In this document: positions 1 to 4,599 of the stretch, in pieces
How positions within the stretch are numbered: position 1 is the first letter of the stretch
How the letters are laid out: each line of letters opens with the position of its first letter
Assembly (NCBI GenBank): GCA_002732995.1
Contig: NVTS01000015.1
Span: 7,990 to 13,667, forward strand
Source: Marinosulfonomonas sp.
Lineage (GTDB): Bacteria > Pseudomonadota > Alphaproteobacteria > Rhodobacterales > Rhodobacteraceae
DNA: 5,678 nt
Direction: 5' to 3'
Notes under the pieces: generated by a model
Database searches by the model: none
Seen by the model: the letters and a program-made list of their open reading frames with translations, nothing else
Told to the model about the DNA's origin: nothing
Program-made: the position numbers and the translations under genes

Positions 1-52
1 CATCAAACATGTCGCACATCTGTCGAATTGTCATTGTGTCATCGTCTTTCAT
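1..52 (-). CDS. MerR-family transcriptional regulator, N-terminal fragment (runs off left edge)
   Basis: Reading leftward from an ATG at 52-50 gives 17 open codons, MKDDDTMTIRQMCDMFD, before the window ends. The segment TIRQMCDMFD aligns without gaps to TFKEMCARFD at the start of the complete MerR regulator at 258-635, sharing T, M, C, F and D with conservative R/K and Q/E changes. In that protein this stretch is the first helix of the winged helix-turn-helix. A good ribosome binding site, AGGAG (plus positions 59-63), lies six bases before the ATG. The gene points the same way as the complete regulator but is separated from it by a 205-base spacer with its own promoter-like and operator-like sequences, so it probably has independent control. 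Only the N-terminus is visible, so effector and targets cannot be read; the family call rests on similarity over about ten residues plus the start signals. Confidence 0.75.
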   Translation of the reverse strand, partial: MKDDDTMTIRQMCDMFD

Positions 53-58
53 GGCGCA

Positions 59-63
59 CTCCT
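59..63 (-). promoter_or_regulatory. Ribosome binding site of the truncated MerR gene
   Basis: The minus strand reads AGGAG followed by six bases and then the ATG at 52-50. This near-ideal Shine-Dalgarno match and spacing is the main support for calling a real gene at the window edge and for choosing that ATG over the internal Met codon six codons later. Confidence 0.7.
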
Positions 64-109
64 AATATGGCCCTCGTTACTGGTCAGGACATGCGGTGCG
101 CCGTAACAC

Positions 110-138
110 CTTACAACCATGCTTGACGTAAAGGTAAA
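110..138 (-). promoter_or_regulatory. Candidate sigma-70 promoter of the truncated MerR gene
   Basis: On the minus strand TTTACC (plus 133-138) and TGTAAG (plus 110-115) are separated by exactly 17 bases, each matching four of six consensus positions. The first operator-like dyad (123-138) covers the -35 hexamer and half of the spacer, the region where MerR-family regulators often bind. The leader would be about 50 bases with the AGGAG site near its end. This is a pattern match without experimental support. Confidence 0.4.
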
Positions 139-195
139 CGTGACGTGACGTCAAAAGCAAAGTGACGAAACGTCAGGAAAGTTGACGTAGGGTCA
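123..195. promoter_or_regulatory. Array of four TGACG/CGTCA dyads (probable operator cluster)
   Basis: Four inverted repeats sit in tandem. Site A, TTGACGTAAAGGTAAA (123-138), is imperfect. Site B, TGACGTGACGTCA (141-153), is a perfect 6-1-6 palindrome. Site C, TGACGAAACGTCA (163-175), is a perfect 5-3-5 palindrome. Site D, TGACGTAGGGTCA (183-195), has perfect four-base arms. Sites B to D are each 13 bp with centres at 147, 169 and 189; site A is centred near 130, so spacing is about 17, 22 and 20 bp, roughly one and a half to two helical turns. TGACG occurs five times in 72 bases. The style resembles what I recall of operators of LiuR-type MerR regulators of branched-chain amino acid and acyl-CoA catabolism, and the array lies between two MerR genes. 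The binding protein is inferred; the dyads are seen directly. Confidence 0.7.
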
Positions 196-241
196 GACGA
201 AAGAAAATTATGCAGGCGATTTTCAGGTCTTCGGTCCGGGG

Positions 242-260
242 TAAGGTATTCCATACCTTA
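242..260. repeat. Perfect 19-bp palindrome overlapping the MerR stop codon
   Basis: TAAGGTAT, a three-base centre TCC, and ATACCTTA form a perfect 8-3-8 inverted repeat; its last three bases are the complement of the TAA stop of the regulator at 258-635. On the plus strand it is followed by a T-rich run (TTATTTT across 258-264), which would suit a rho-independent terminator reading rightward, but no plus-strand gene ends here. On the minus strand, the direction of the regulator, the stem is followed by CCCCGG rather than a T tract. It may be a weak terminator, an mRNA 3' stabiliser, or an operator (19 bp is a size seen for MerR-family sites). Confidence 0.5.
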
Positions 261-635
261 TTTTACAGGCGTTAACGTATCAGCAGCCTTATCGCGCAAT
301 TGTTGTAGTTCTGAAATTGATTCGTCGAGCTGTTGGCGTTGCTTGCCCAACTCGTCCAGTTGGCGGTCTGCCTGCTCCACCCAGATCTCCAATTGTGCCT
401 CGGTGCCCTTTTGCTCATAAATCTCGAGCCATTGGCGGATTTCCTCAAGCGAGAAGCCAAAGCGCCGACCGCGCAGGATCAGCACCATGCGCGCAGTTTC
501 GCGTGCACCATAGCTGCGGGTGCGGCCGTTTTTGTCGGGGGTCAGCAGTTCAATGTATTCGTAATACCGCAATGTGCGCGGGGTCACGTCGAAACGTGCG
601 CACATCTCTTTGAAGGTTAATTGGGTATCAGACAT
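258..635 (-). CDS. MerR-family transcriptional regulator (LiuR-like, acyl-CoA catabolism type)
   Basis: This 125-residue protein is a complete small MerR regulator. The winged helix-turn-helix spans residues 6-75, with the helix-turn-helix and wing signature FDVTPRTLRYYEYIELL at 15-31 followed by the NGRTRSYG wing (36-43) and the FGFSLEEIRQWLEIY helix (59-73). A glutamine- and leucine-rich helix at about 80-117 fits the antiparallel dimerisation coiled coil. The only cysteine is Cys12, in the DNA-binding part, so there is no metal or thiol sensing pocket of the MerR, CueR or SoxR kind. Short regulators of this type in proteobacteria often accompany acyl-CoA dehydrogenase, thiolase and branched-chain amino acid genes. 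The ATG at 635 is chosen because it gives the usual length to the first helix; its ribosome binding site is weak. It is followed on the same strand by a second MerR gene. The family is secure; the acyl-CoA role is inference from the class and operator style. Confidence 0.9.
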   Translation of the reverse strand: MSDTQLTFKEMCARFDVTPRTLRYYEYIELLTPDKNGRTRSYGARETARMVLILRGRRFGFSLEEIRQWLEIYEQKGTEAQLEIWVEQADRQLDELGKQRQQLDESISELQQLRDKAADTLTPVK

Positions 636-649
636 CCGGCGGGTTCTCG

Positions 650-677
650 TTCATAGTTAAGAACAAGTTAACCGCAA
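650..677 (-). promoter_or_regulatory. Candidate promoter and spacer dyad for the complete MerR gene
   Basis: On the minus strand TTGCGG (plus 672-677) and TATGAA (plus 650-655) are separated by 16 bases. The spacer is almost exactly filled by the dyad GTTAAGAACAAGTTAAC (plus 656-672), with five-base arms GTTAA and TTAAC. A dyad in the -35/-10 spacer is the classical position for a MerR-family operator, so autoregulation is plausible. A transcript from here would have a leader of only about seven bases, consistent with the poor Shine-Dalgarno sequence. Inferred from pattern only. Confidence 0.4.
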
Positions 678-691
678 CGCATTATTGTTGC
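674..691. repeat. Short inverted repeat downstream of the transporter gene
   Basis: GCAAC (674-678) and GTTGC (687-691) flank an eight-base AT-rich loop, just past the transporter stop codon. No clear T tract follows in the transporter direction and the left arm overlaps the candidate -35 of the MerR gene, so it is at best a weak terminator. Confidence 0.25.
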
Positions 692-698
692 AATTGTT

Positions 699-1853
699 TC
701 AATTCATAAACCCGGGGGCGAAGAAATGAAACAGATAGGCGATCAGGATAGCAGGCAAAGCCGAATAAATCGTGGCCATCATTGCCACCCTGGGATTAAG
801 GGCAATAGCGGGGAACAAAGCGTCGCCATCATTTGAAATTGCGTTGCCCATTAGCGCTGCGAACGGAACCAGCCCGTTGATATAGAGCGTCGTGACCAAT
901 ATCTGAGGCCCGCAGCCCGGGACGAACCCGATCAGAATGGCGATCAGCGGCAGTAATAGCGCGACCGAGGAGAACATTGCTTCAAGGTCTAGCCCCGTAT
1001 AAATCACGGTATAGTCATAGGCCAGATAGGCGCCGATCACCCAGACTGCGATAAAACTGGTCTCTTCGGCCATGCGGGTAACTGGTGAGTCCTTTGTATT
1101 GCTCATGGCCTGCAAGTTTGAGGTGGACCAGACCAGTAGGCCGATAGAAATGCCTGCCAGCCCGACCCAGAGCATGAAATCACCGTATACCGCGTCCAGA
1201 TCAACCTGCGCCAATTGTGATATGCCGATTACAAGGCCGGGAATGGCAATCGCAAGGTAAAGGTAATCTTTGGCACGGGTGCGTCCGATGAGGGGGGCTA
1301 ACTCGCATTGGCCAGATGTATCGGGCTGCACGCCGCCAATTTTTAGGGCGTCGATGATCCAGCCGGTTGTTACGCCTGCTGCAAGCGATAGCGGTAGCAC
1401 CACAAGTGCTGCGTCGGGGCGTGTGGCAATCAGCAGGAAGGCGGCATCGCCCATGGTGGCCGTCAATGCTGCAACAACGGCACCAAATCCGACATTGCCC
1501 GAGGAATAGGCGGCAACCACAATCACGGCACCGCCACAGCCAGGGGTTGCCCCCAGAATAGAAGCCAACGGCACTTGATACCCTTTGGCATTGCGCAATG
1601 CGTCGCCAATGTTGAATTTGAACAGCCGTTCAGCGCCGTAAAACAGCATCAATGTGGCCGCAACAAAGCCTGCAACCTGCACATAGGCGTCGACCATCAG
1701 GCTGCGAGTCAACGGCCCCAATTCGCCAGGCGCGACCGCCAAGGCGAAATAGATCAGCACAACAAGCAGGCGTTTCATACGGAACGGGCCGAGTTTGTCC
1801 TTGGCCACGAATGGCGAAGGAAGGAGGGCTTGGGGCGTTGTTGTCGGGTGCAT
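699..1853 (-). CDS. mntX: Putative manganese transporter (MntX-like; ArsP_2 / 10-TM heavy-metal transporter family)
   Basis: This 384-residue inner-membrane protein has about ten hydrophobic segments, beginning near residue 27 after a polar N-terminus. It resembles the family that databases call putative manganese transporter or 10-TM heavy-metal exporter. From memory, the Roseobacter members are described as MntX, a manganese uptake system of marine bacteria lacking other importers. The most telling feature is an internal duplication. Residues 101-137 contain GATPGCGG and MGDA, while residues 309-345 contain GFVPGCGP and DGDA; PGCG and GDA are 31 residues apart in both. This suggests two structurally related halves with paired Cys and Asp residues (Cys106/Cys314, Asp136/Asp344) in the transport path. 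AGGAC lies seven bases before the ATG. A promoter and a strong dyad sit just upstream, pointing to metal-dependent repression. Family placement is good; metal specificity and direction are taken from the family, and arsenic or other metal export is the alternative. Confidence 0.82.
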   Translation of the reverse strand: MHPTTTPQALLPSPFVAKDKLGPFRMKRLLVVLIYFALAVAPGELGPLTRSLMVDAYVQVAGFVAATLMLFYGAERLFKFNIGDALRNAKGYQVPLASILGATPGCGGAVIVVAAYSSGNVGFGAVVAALTATMGDAAFLLIATRPDAALVVLPLSLAAGVTTGWIIDALKIGGVQPDTSGQCELAPLIGRTRAKDYLYLAIAIPGLVIGISQLAQVDLDAVYGDFMLWVGLAGISIGLLVWSTSNLQAMSNTKDSPVTRMAEETSFIAVWVIGAYLAYDYTVIYTGLDLEAMFSSVALLLPLIAILIGFVPGCGPQILVTTLYINGLVPFAALMGNAISNDGDALFPAIALNPRVAMMATIYSALPAILIAYLFHFFAPGFMN

Positions 1854-1862
1854 GTCTAGTCC

Positions 1863-1889
1863 TGCAATTGCGAATTATTCTTAATTGCA
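1863..1889. promoter_or_regulatory. TGCAATT-N13-AATTGCA dyad, candidate Mur (manganese-responsive) operator
   Basis: Perfect seven-base arms TGCAATT (1863-1869) and AATTGCA (1883-1889) flank 13 AT-rich bases. A second, nearly symmetric 23-bp frame (1868-1890) begins TTGCGAATTA and ends TTAATTGCAA. The site lies between the candidate -10 of the transporter gene (1891-1896) and its ribosome binding site, covering the expected transcription start, an ideal place for a repressor. TGCAA-type half-sites in AT-rich dyads are what I recall for Mur, the Fur-family manganese repressor of alphaproteobacteria. The dyad is observed; Mur is inferred. Confidence 0.6.
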
Positions 1890-1890
1890 A

Positions 1891-1918
1891 TAAATAACAC
1901 TTGCGGCGTGTTTGGCAA
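1891..1918 (-). promoter_or_regulatory. Candidate sigma-70 promoter of the manganese transporter gene
   Basis: On the minus strand TTGCCA (plus 1913-1918; four or five of six consensus positions depending on reading) and TATTTA (plus 1891-1896) are separated by 16 bases. Transcription would begin inside the TGCAATT dyad and leave a leader of roughly 30 bases containing AGGAC before the ATG at 1853. Pattern match only. Confidence 0.45.
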
Positions 1919-1925
1919 GGGCCAA
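1912..1925. repeat. Perfect 5-bp hairpin TTGGC-AAGG-GCCAA in the divergent spacer
   Basis: TTGGC (1912-1916), loop AAGG and GCCAA (1921-1925) form a perfect short inverted repeat between the divergent transporter and thioesterase genes. It overlaps the candidate -35 of the transporter promoter, so it could be a small operator; chance is also possible at this size. Confidence 0.35.
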
Positions 1926-1963
1926 TAACAAGATGTGAACACAAGTTTGGAAAGAAACCGCGC

Positions 1964-2401
1964 ATGCCAGATTCAAGAGTAGCCCAGATCAAACAGGTTT
2001 TTGCCGCCATGCCGCATTTTCAGGCGCTGGGCATGGAGGTGGGCGAGATTGGTGATGGCAAGGCCGAGATTTCGATGGCCTATAACGAGCGCTTCATCGG
2101 CGACCCCGAAACCGGGGTGATTTCGGGCGGAGCGGTTTCGGCCTTGATGGATACCAGCAGCGGGGCGGCAGTGATGTGCCATCCAACCGGCACCATGGGC
2201 ACAGCGACGCTGGATTTGCGCATTGACTATATGCGCCCCGCAACCCCGGGCCAGCGGATCACGGCGCGGGCCGAATGTTACCATGTGACGCGCTCGGTGG
2301 CCTTTGTGCGGGCCACGGCGACCGACGAGGACACATCACGCCCCGTCGCCGCGGCGACAGGCACCTTTACCATTCAGCGCGAAGAGGGGCTGTTGAAATG
2401 A
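1964..2401 (+). CDS. PaaI-family hotdog-fold thioesterase (first of a tandem pair)
   Basis: This 145-residue protein has the size and motifs of a single-domain hotdog thioesterase of the PaaI type, which hydrolyses acyl-CoA to free acid and CoA in the cytoplasm as a homotetramer or dimer. The central helix motif is ISGGAVSALMDTSSG at residues 53-67, followed by strands around TATLDLRIDYMRP (80-92) and a C-terminal sheet to about 137. Asp63 in ALMD occupies the catalytic acid position of PaaI. The histidine normally found nine residues earlier is Ser54, a substitution that may alter substrate or rate. The reading frame is open back to a TTG at 1901, but the ATG at 1964 is preferred: it has GGAAAG nine bases upstream and gives the usual N-terminus, whereas the longer form adds 21 residues of unlike composition. 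Its stop overlaps the start of the next thioesterase. The substrate cannot be told. Confidence 0.87.
   Translation: MPDSRVAQIKQVFAAMPHFQALGMEVGEIGDGKAEISMAYNERFIGDPETGVISGGAVSALMDTSSGAAVMCHPTGTMGTATLDLRIDYMRPATPGQRITARAECYHVTRSVAFVRATATDEDTSRPVAAATGTFTIQREEGLLK
2384..2389 (+). promoter_or_regulatory. Ribosome binding site deciding the start of the second thioesterase
   Basis: GAGGGG lies eight bases before the ATG at 2398-2400. It supports this start over codons farther upstream in the same open frame, which lie inside the preceding gene, and places translation initiation within the last codons of the first thioesterase. Confidence 0.6.
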
Positions 2402-2907
2402 GCCACCCTCTTGAACCTGGGCCCCATGAATCTGTGCAAGTGATCAAACAACGGCGCGATGCCGCACTGACATCTCTGGTCAACGGGGTGCCATATATCA
2501 GTTTTCTCGGGGTGAAGTTTGATCGTCGCGGGGACGAGCTGACAGCGGTGTTGCCGTTTGACGATAAGCATATCGGCAACCAGATGTTACCGGCACTTCA
2601 CGGTGGGGCGACGGCGGCGTTTCTGGAAATCTCGGCGGTGATCGGCCTAAGCTGGAAAATGCTGTGGAATGATATTGAAAGCGGTGAGATGGCGGCGGGT
2701 ATTGCGCTGCCACGGTTGCCCAAAACCATTGATTTCACCATTGATTATCTGCGCACTGGCCTGCCACGCGACGCCTATGCGCGGGCGCGGGTGAATAGAT
2801 CGGGGCGGCGCTATGCGTCGGTGCATGTCGAGGCGTGGCAGGACAATCGCCAGCGTTTGTTTGCACAGGCCACGGGGCATTTCCTGATGCCGCAACGCGG
2901 TGAGTGA
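2398..2907 (+). CDS. PaaI-family hotdog-fold thioesterase (second of a tandem pair)
   Basis: This 169-residue protein has the same fold as its upstream neighbour but is clearly diverged. After an N-terminal helix of about 25 residues comes the hotdog domain: strands at 33-52, the active-site helix with ALHGGATAAFLEIS at 66-79, and later strands including KTIDFTIDYLRTG (109-121) and a C-terminal segment ending in ATGHFLMP. His68-Gly69-Gly70 is the classical HGG motif and Glu77 sits nine residues on, where PaaI has Asp and the Arthrobacter-type 4-hydroxybenzoyl-CoA thioesterases use Glu. The two tandem enzymes therefore carry different catalytic sets (Ser/Asp versus His/Glu), suggesting different substrates or a mixed assembly. 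The start codon overlaps the previous stop as ATGA, and the last eight bases overlap the MATE start, so the three genes are probably one transcript with coupled translation. The family is confident and the substrate unknown. Confidence 0.86.
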   Translation: MSHPLEPGPHESVQVIKQRRDAALTSLVNGVPYISFLGVKFDRRGDELTAVLPFDDKHIGNQMLPALHGGATAAFLEISAVIGLSWKMLWNDIESGEMAAGIALPRLPKTIDFTIDYLRTGLPRDAYARARVNRSGRRYASVHVEAWQDNRQRLFAQATGHFLMPQRGE

Positions 2908-4216
2908 CGCTGCGGGTTCGCTGACACACTCTCGCGTTCTGAAAATTGCTTTTCCGATTGTGTTGGCCAATGCCACTGTGCCGATACTGGGGCTGGTAGA
3001 TACCGGGGTTGTCGGGCAGTTGGGGCAGGCCGCGCCCATTGGGGCAGTCGGGATTGGCGCTATCATCCTGACCGGAATTTACTGGCTGTTCGGCTTTTTG
3101 CGGATGGGCACCACCGGGATGGTGGCACAGGCTCTTGGGGCGGGGGACCGCACCGAGGTTGTGGCGCTGCTGGTGCGGGCCTTGATTATCGGCTTTGGTA
3201 TGGGGCTGTGTATCGTTGCTGTGCAGGCGCCGCTGATTTGGGGTGCGTTCCGGGTATCGCCTGCTTCAAACGAGGTCGAGGATATGGCGCGCCAGTATAT
3301 GCAGATCCGCATTTGGTCCGCCCCCGCAACGATCGCGCTATACGGTATTACCGGCTGGTTGATCGCACAGGAGCGCACCCGGGCTGTGCTGGTGCTGCAA
3401 TTGTGGATGAACGGGCTGAACATCGGGTTGGATCTGTGGTTTGTGTTGGGGCTGGGCTGGGGCGTTCCCGGGGTGGCGTTTGCCACATTTTTAGCCGAAT
3501 GGAGCGGGTTGGCGCTGGGTCTCTGGCTGTGTCGCCCGGCCTTTGCCGGACGGATGTGGCGCAATTGGCGGGTGGTATTTGACAGGACGCGGCTAAGGGC
3601 GATGGCGCTGGTGAACGGCGACATTATGATCCGGTCACTGTTGTTGCAGGCTATTTTCATATCATTCCTGTTTTTCGGCGCTGGATTTGGCGATGTGACC
3701 TTGGCCGCCAACCAGATATTGGTGCAGTTTCTGGAAATCATCGCAACCATGCTGGATGGTTTTGCTTTTGCCGCCTCAAGTCTGGTTGGGCAGGCAATGG
3801 GTGCAAGAGAGCGGATCGCATTGCGCCGCAGTGTGGTGTTAAGCAGCCTGTGGGGATTGATCTGTGTTGCCGGATTGGCGGTCGCATTCTGGCTGTTTGG
3901 CGAGGTAATTATCGACTGGTTGACCACATCGGATGAGGTGCGCCGCGAGGCACGGGTATATCTGGGATACGTGATTATCGCGCCGCTGTTGGGGTTTGCG
4001 GCGTTCATGCTGGACGGGATATTCATTGGTGCGACGCGCACAAAGGATATGCGAAACATGATGATACTGTCGTTTATCGTTTATGCCGCGTCGGTTGCCG
4101 TACTGATGCCGATTTACGGCAACCACGGGCTGTGGGTCGCTTTGCTGATCTCGTTTGTGGCGCGCGGGGTGACGCTTGCGTGGCGGTATCCGGCGTTGGA
4201 GGCGCGGGCGGGGTAG
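2900..4216 (+). CDS. MATE-family efflux transporter (DinF-like subfamily)
   Basis: This 438-residue protein has about twelve hydrophobic segments and the internal twofold repeat of MATE exporters, which use a sodium or proton gradient to expel organic compounds across the inner membrane. Visible marks are ATVPILGLVDTGVVG in the first membrane segment (25-39) with Asp34, equivalent to the functional aspartate of DinF-type members; the half-repeat GFLRMGTTGMVAQALGAGD at 65-83, matched by GFAFAASSLVGQAMGARE at 287-304; VNGDIMIRS at 238-246 opening the second half; and LDGIFIGATRTKDMRN at 371-386, typical of the DinF branch. The start is GTG at 2900, eight bases before the upstream stop ends, with no convincing ribosome binding site, so translation probably depends on termination of the thioesterase. 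The next Met is at residue 69, too late to be the start. Length is normal for the family. The exported compound is unknown. Confidence 0.93.
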   Translation: MSDAAGSLTHSRVLKIAFPIVLANATVPILGLVDTGVVGQLGQAAPIGAVGIGAIILTGIYWLFGFLRMGTTGMVAQALGAGDRTEVVALLVRALIIGFGMGLCIVAVQAPLIWGAFRVSPASNEVEDMARQYMQIRIWSAPATIALYGITGWLIAQERTRAVLVLQLWMNGLNIGLDLWFVLGLGWGVPGVAFATFLAEWSGLALGLWLCRPAFAGRMWRNWRVVFDRTRLRAMALVNGDIMIRSLLLQAIFISFLFFGAGFGDVTLAANQILVQFLEIIATMLDGFAFAASSLVGQAMGARERIALRRSVVLSSLWGLICVAGLAVAFWLFGEVIIDWLTTSDEVRREARVYLGYVIIAPLLGFAAFMLDGIFIGATRTKDMRNMMILSFIVYAASVAVLMPIYGNHGLWVALLISFVARGVTLAWRYPALEARAG

Positions 4217-4260
4217 AAGATTCTATGCCTGCAACGCGGATATTCGGGCGAAGAAGAAAC

Positions 4261-4599
4261 CTATAAAATGTCGAGCACGGATTCCGGTGGGCGGCCCAAG
4301 GCGGCTTTGTTGTTGGCAAGGACCACGGGGCGCTCGATCAGTTTGGGGTTTTCGGCCATCGCATTGATTAGGGCGTCATTATCCGCGTCTTTCAGGCCCA
4401 GTTCTTTATAGAGCATTTCGCCCGTACGGATCAGGGCAGAGGCAGGAATGTTCAGCAGGGCCAGCACGGCACGAATTTCGTCCGCCGTGGGGGCGTTGTC
4501 CTGATAGAGGCGGATTTCTGGCGTTATGCCTGCCCCTTGGATCAAACCCAGCGTGGCGCGGGATTTCGAGCAGCGGGGGTTGTGCCAGATCGTGGTCAT
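4261..4599 (-). CDS. arsC: ArsC-family glutaredoxin-type arsenate reductase-like protein (YfgD-like)
   Basis: This 112-residue thioredoxin-fold protein carries the ArsC signature HNPRCSKSR at residues 6-14, with catalytic Cys10. Three arginines correspond to the arsenate-binding residues of the E. coli plasmid R773 enzyme: Arg58 in ALIRTGE, Arg90 in ERPVV and Arg103 in GRPPE. Such enzymes reduce arsenate to arsenite in the cytoplasm with glutathione and glutaredoxin. Its length and sequence are closer to the short E. coli YfgD type (about 119 residues) than to the 141-residue R773 ArsC, and the arsenate activity of YfgD-like proteins is less certain. The ATG overlaps the stop of pyrD as ATGA, so it is probably translated from the pyrD transcript. 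No arsR, arsB or acr3 gene is adjacent, which weakens a dedicated arsenic-resistance role and allows a general thiol or oxidant function. Confidence 0.92.
   Translation of the reverse strand: MTTIWHNPRCSKSRATLGLIQGAGITPEIRLYQDNAPTADEIRAVLALLNIPASALIRTGEMLYKELGLKDADNDALINAMAENPKLIERPVVLANNKAALGRPPESVLDIL

Noticed and set aside
95..110. GGTG and CACC arms in the leader of the truncated MerR gene
   Set aside because: Four-base arms with an eight-base gap are expected by chance, and the right arm touches the -10 candidate without adding symmetry.
221..238. Possible stem-loop around GGTCTTCGGTCC downstream of the MerR gene
   Set aside because: The halves GGTC and GTCC are not complementary; no stable stem or T tract follows in the gene direction.
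317..620. Two plus-strand open frames antisense to the MerR gene
   Set aside because: They show no domain or start signals and mirror the confident MerR gene on the other strand.
1901..1963. TTG-initiated N-terminal extension of the first thioesterase
   Set aside because: The extra 21 residues are Arg- and Lys-rich and unlike the family N-terminus, and the region overlaps the divergent promoter; the ATG at 1964 is better placed.
1630..2010. Minus-strand open frame spanning the transporter N-terminus and the divergent spacer
   Set aside because: It would cross the promoter and operator region and reads out of frame through two confident genes; the composition is not protein-like.
2275..2397. 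41-codon upstream extension of the second thioesterase
   Set aside because: It lies inside the first thioesterase gene out of frame, has an Arg-rich shadow composition, and the ATG at 2398 has a good ribosome binding site.
3079..4059. Open frame of 326 codons on the minus strand inside the MATE gene
   Set aside because: It lies entirely antisense to a clear MATE protein, is rich in Ser, Asn, Pro and Arg without recognisable domains, and is the kind of shadow that GC-biased codons of a membrane protein produce.
699..4599. Arsenic-resistance island made of the heavy-metal-family transporter and ArsC
   Set aside because: The two genes are separated by a divergent three-gene operon, there is no arsR, arsB or acr3, and the transporter fits the manganese branch with a Mur-like operator better.
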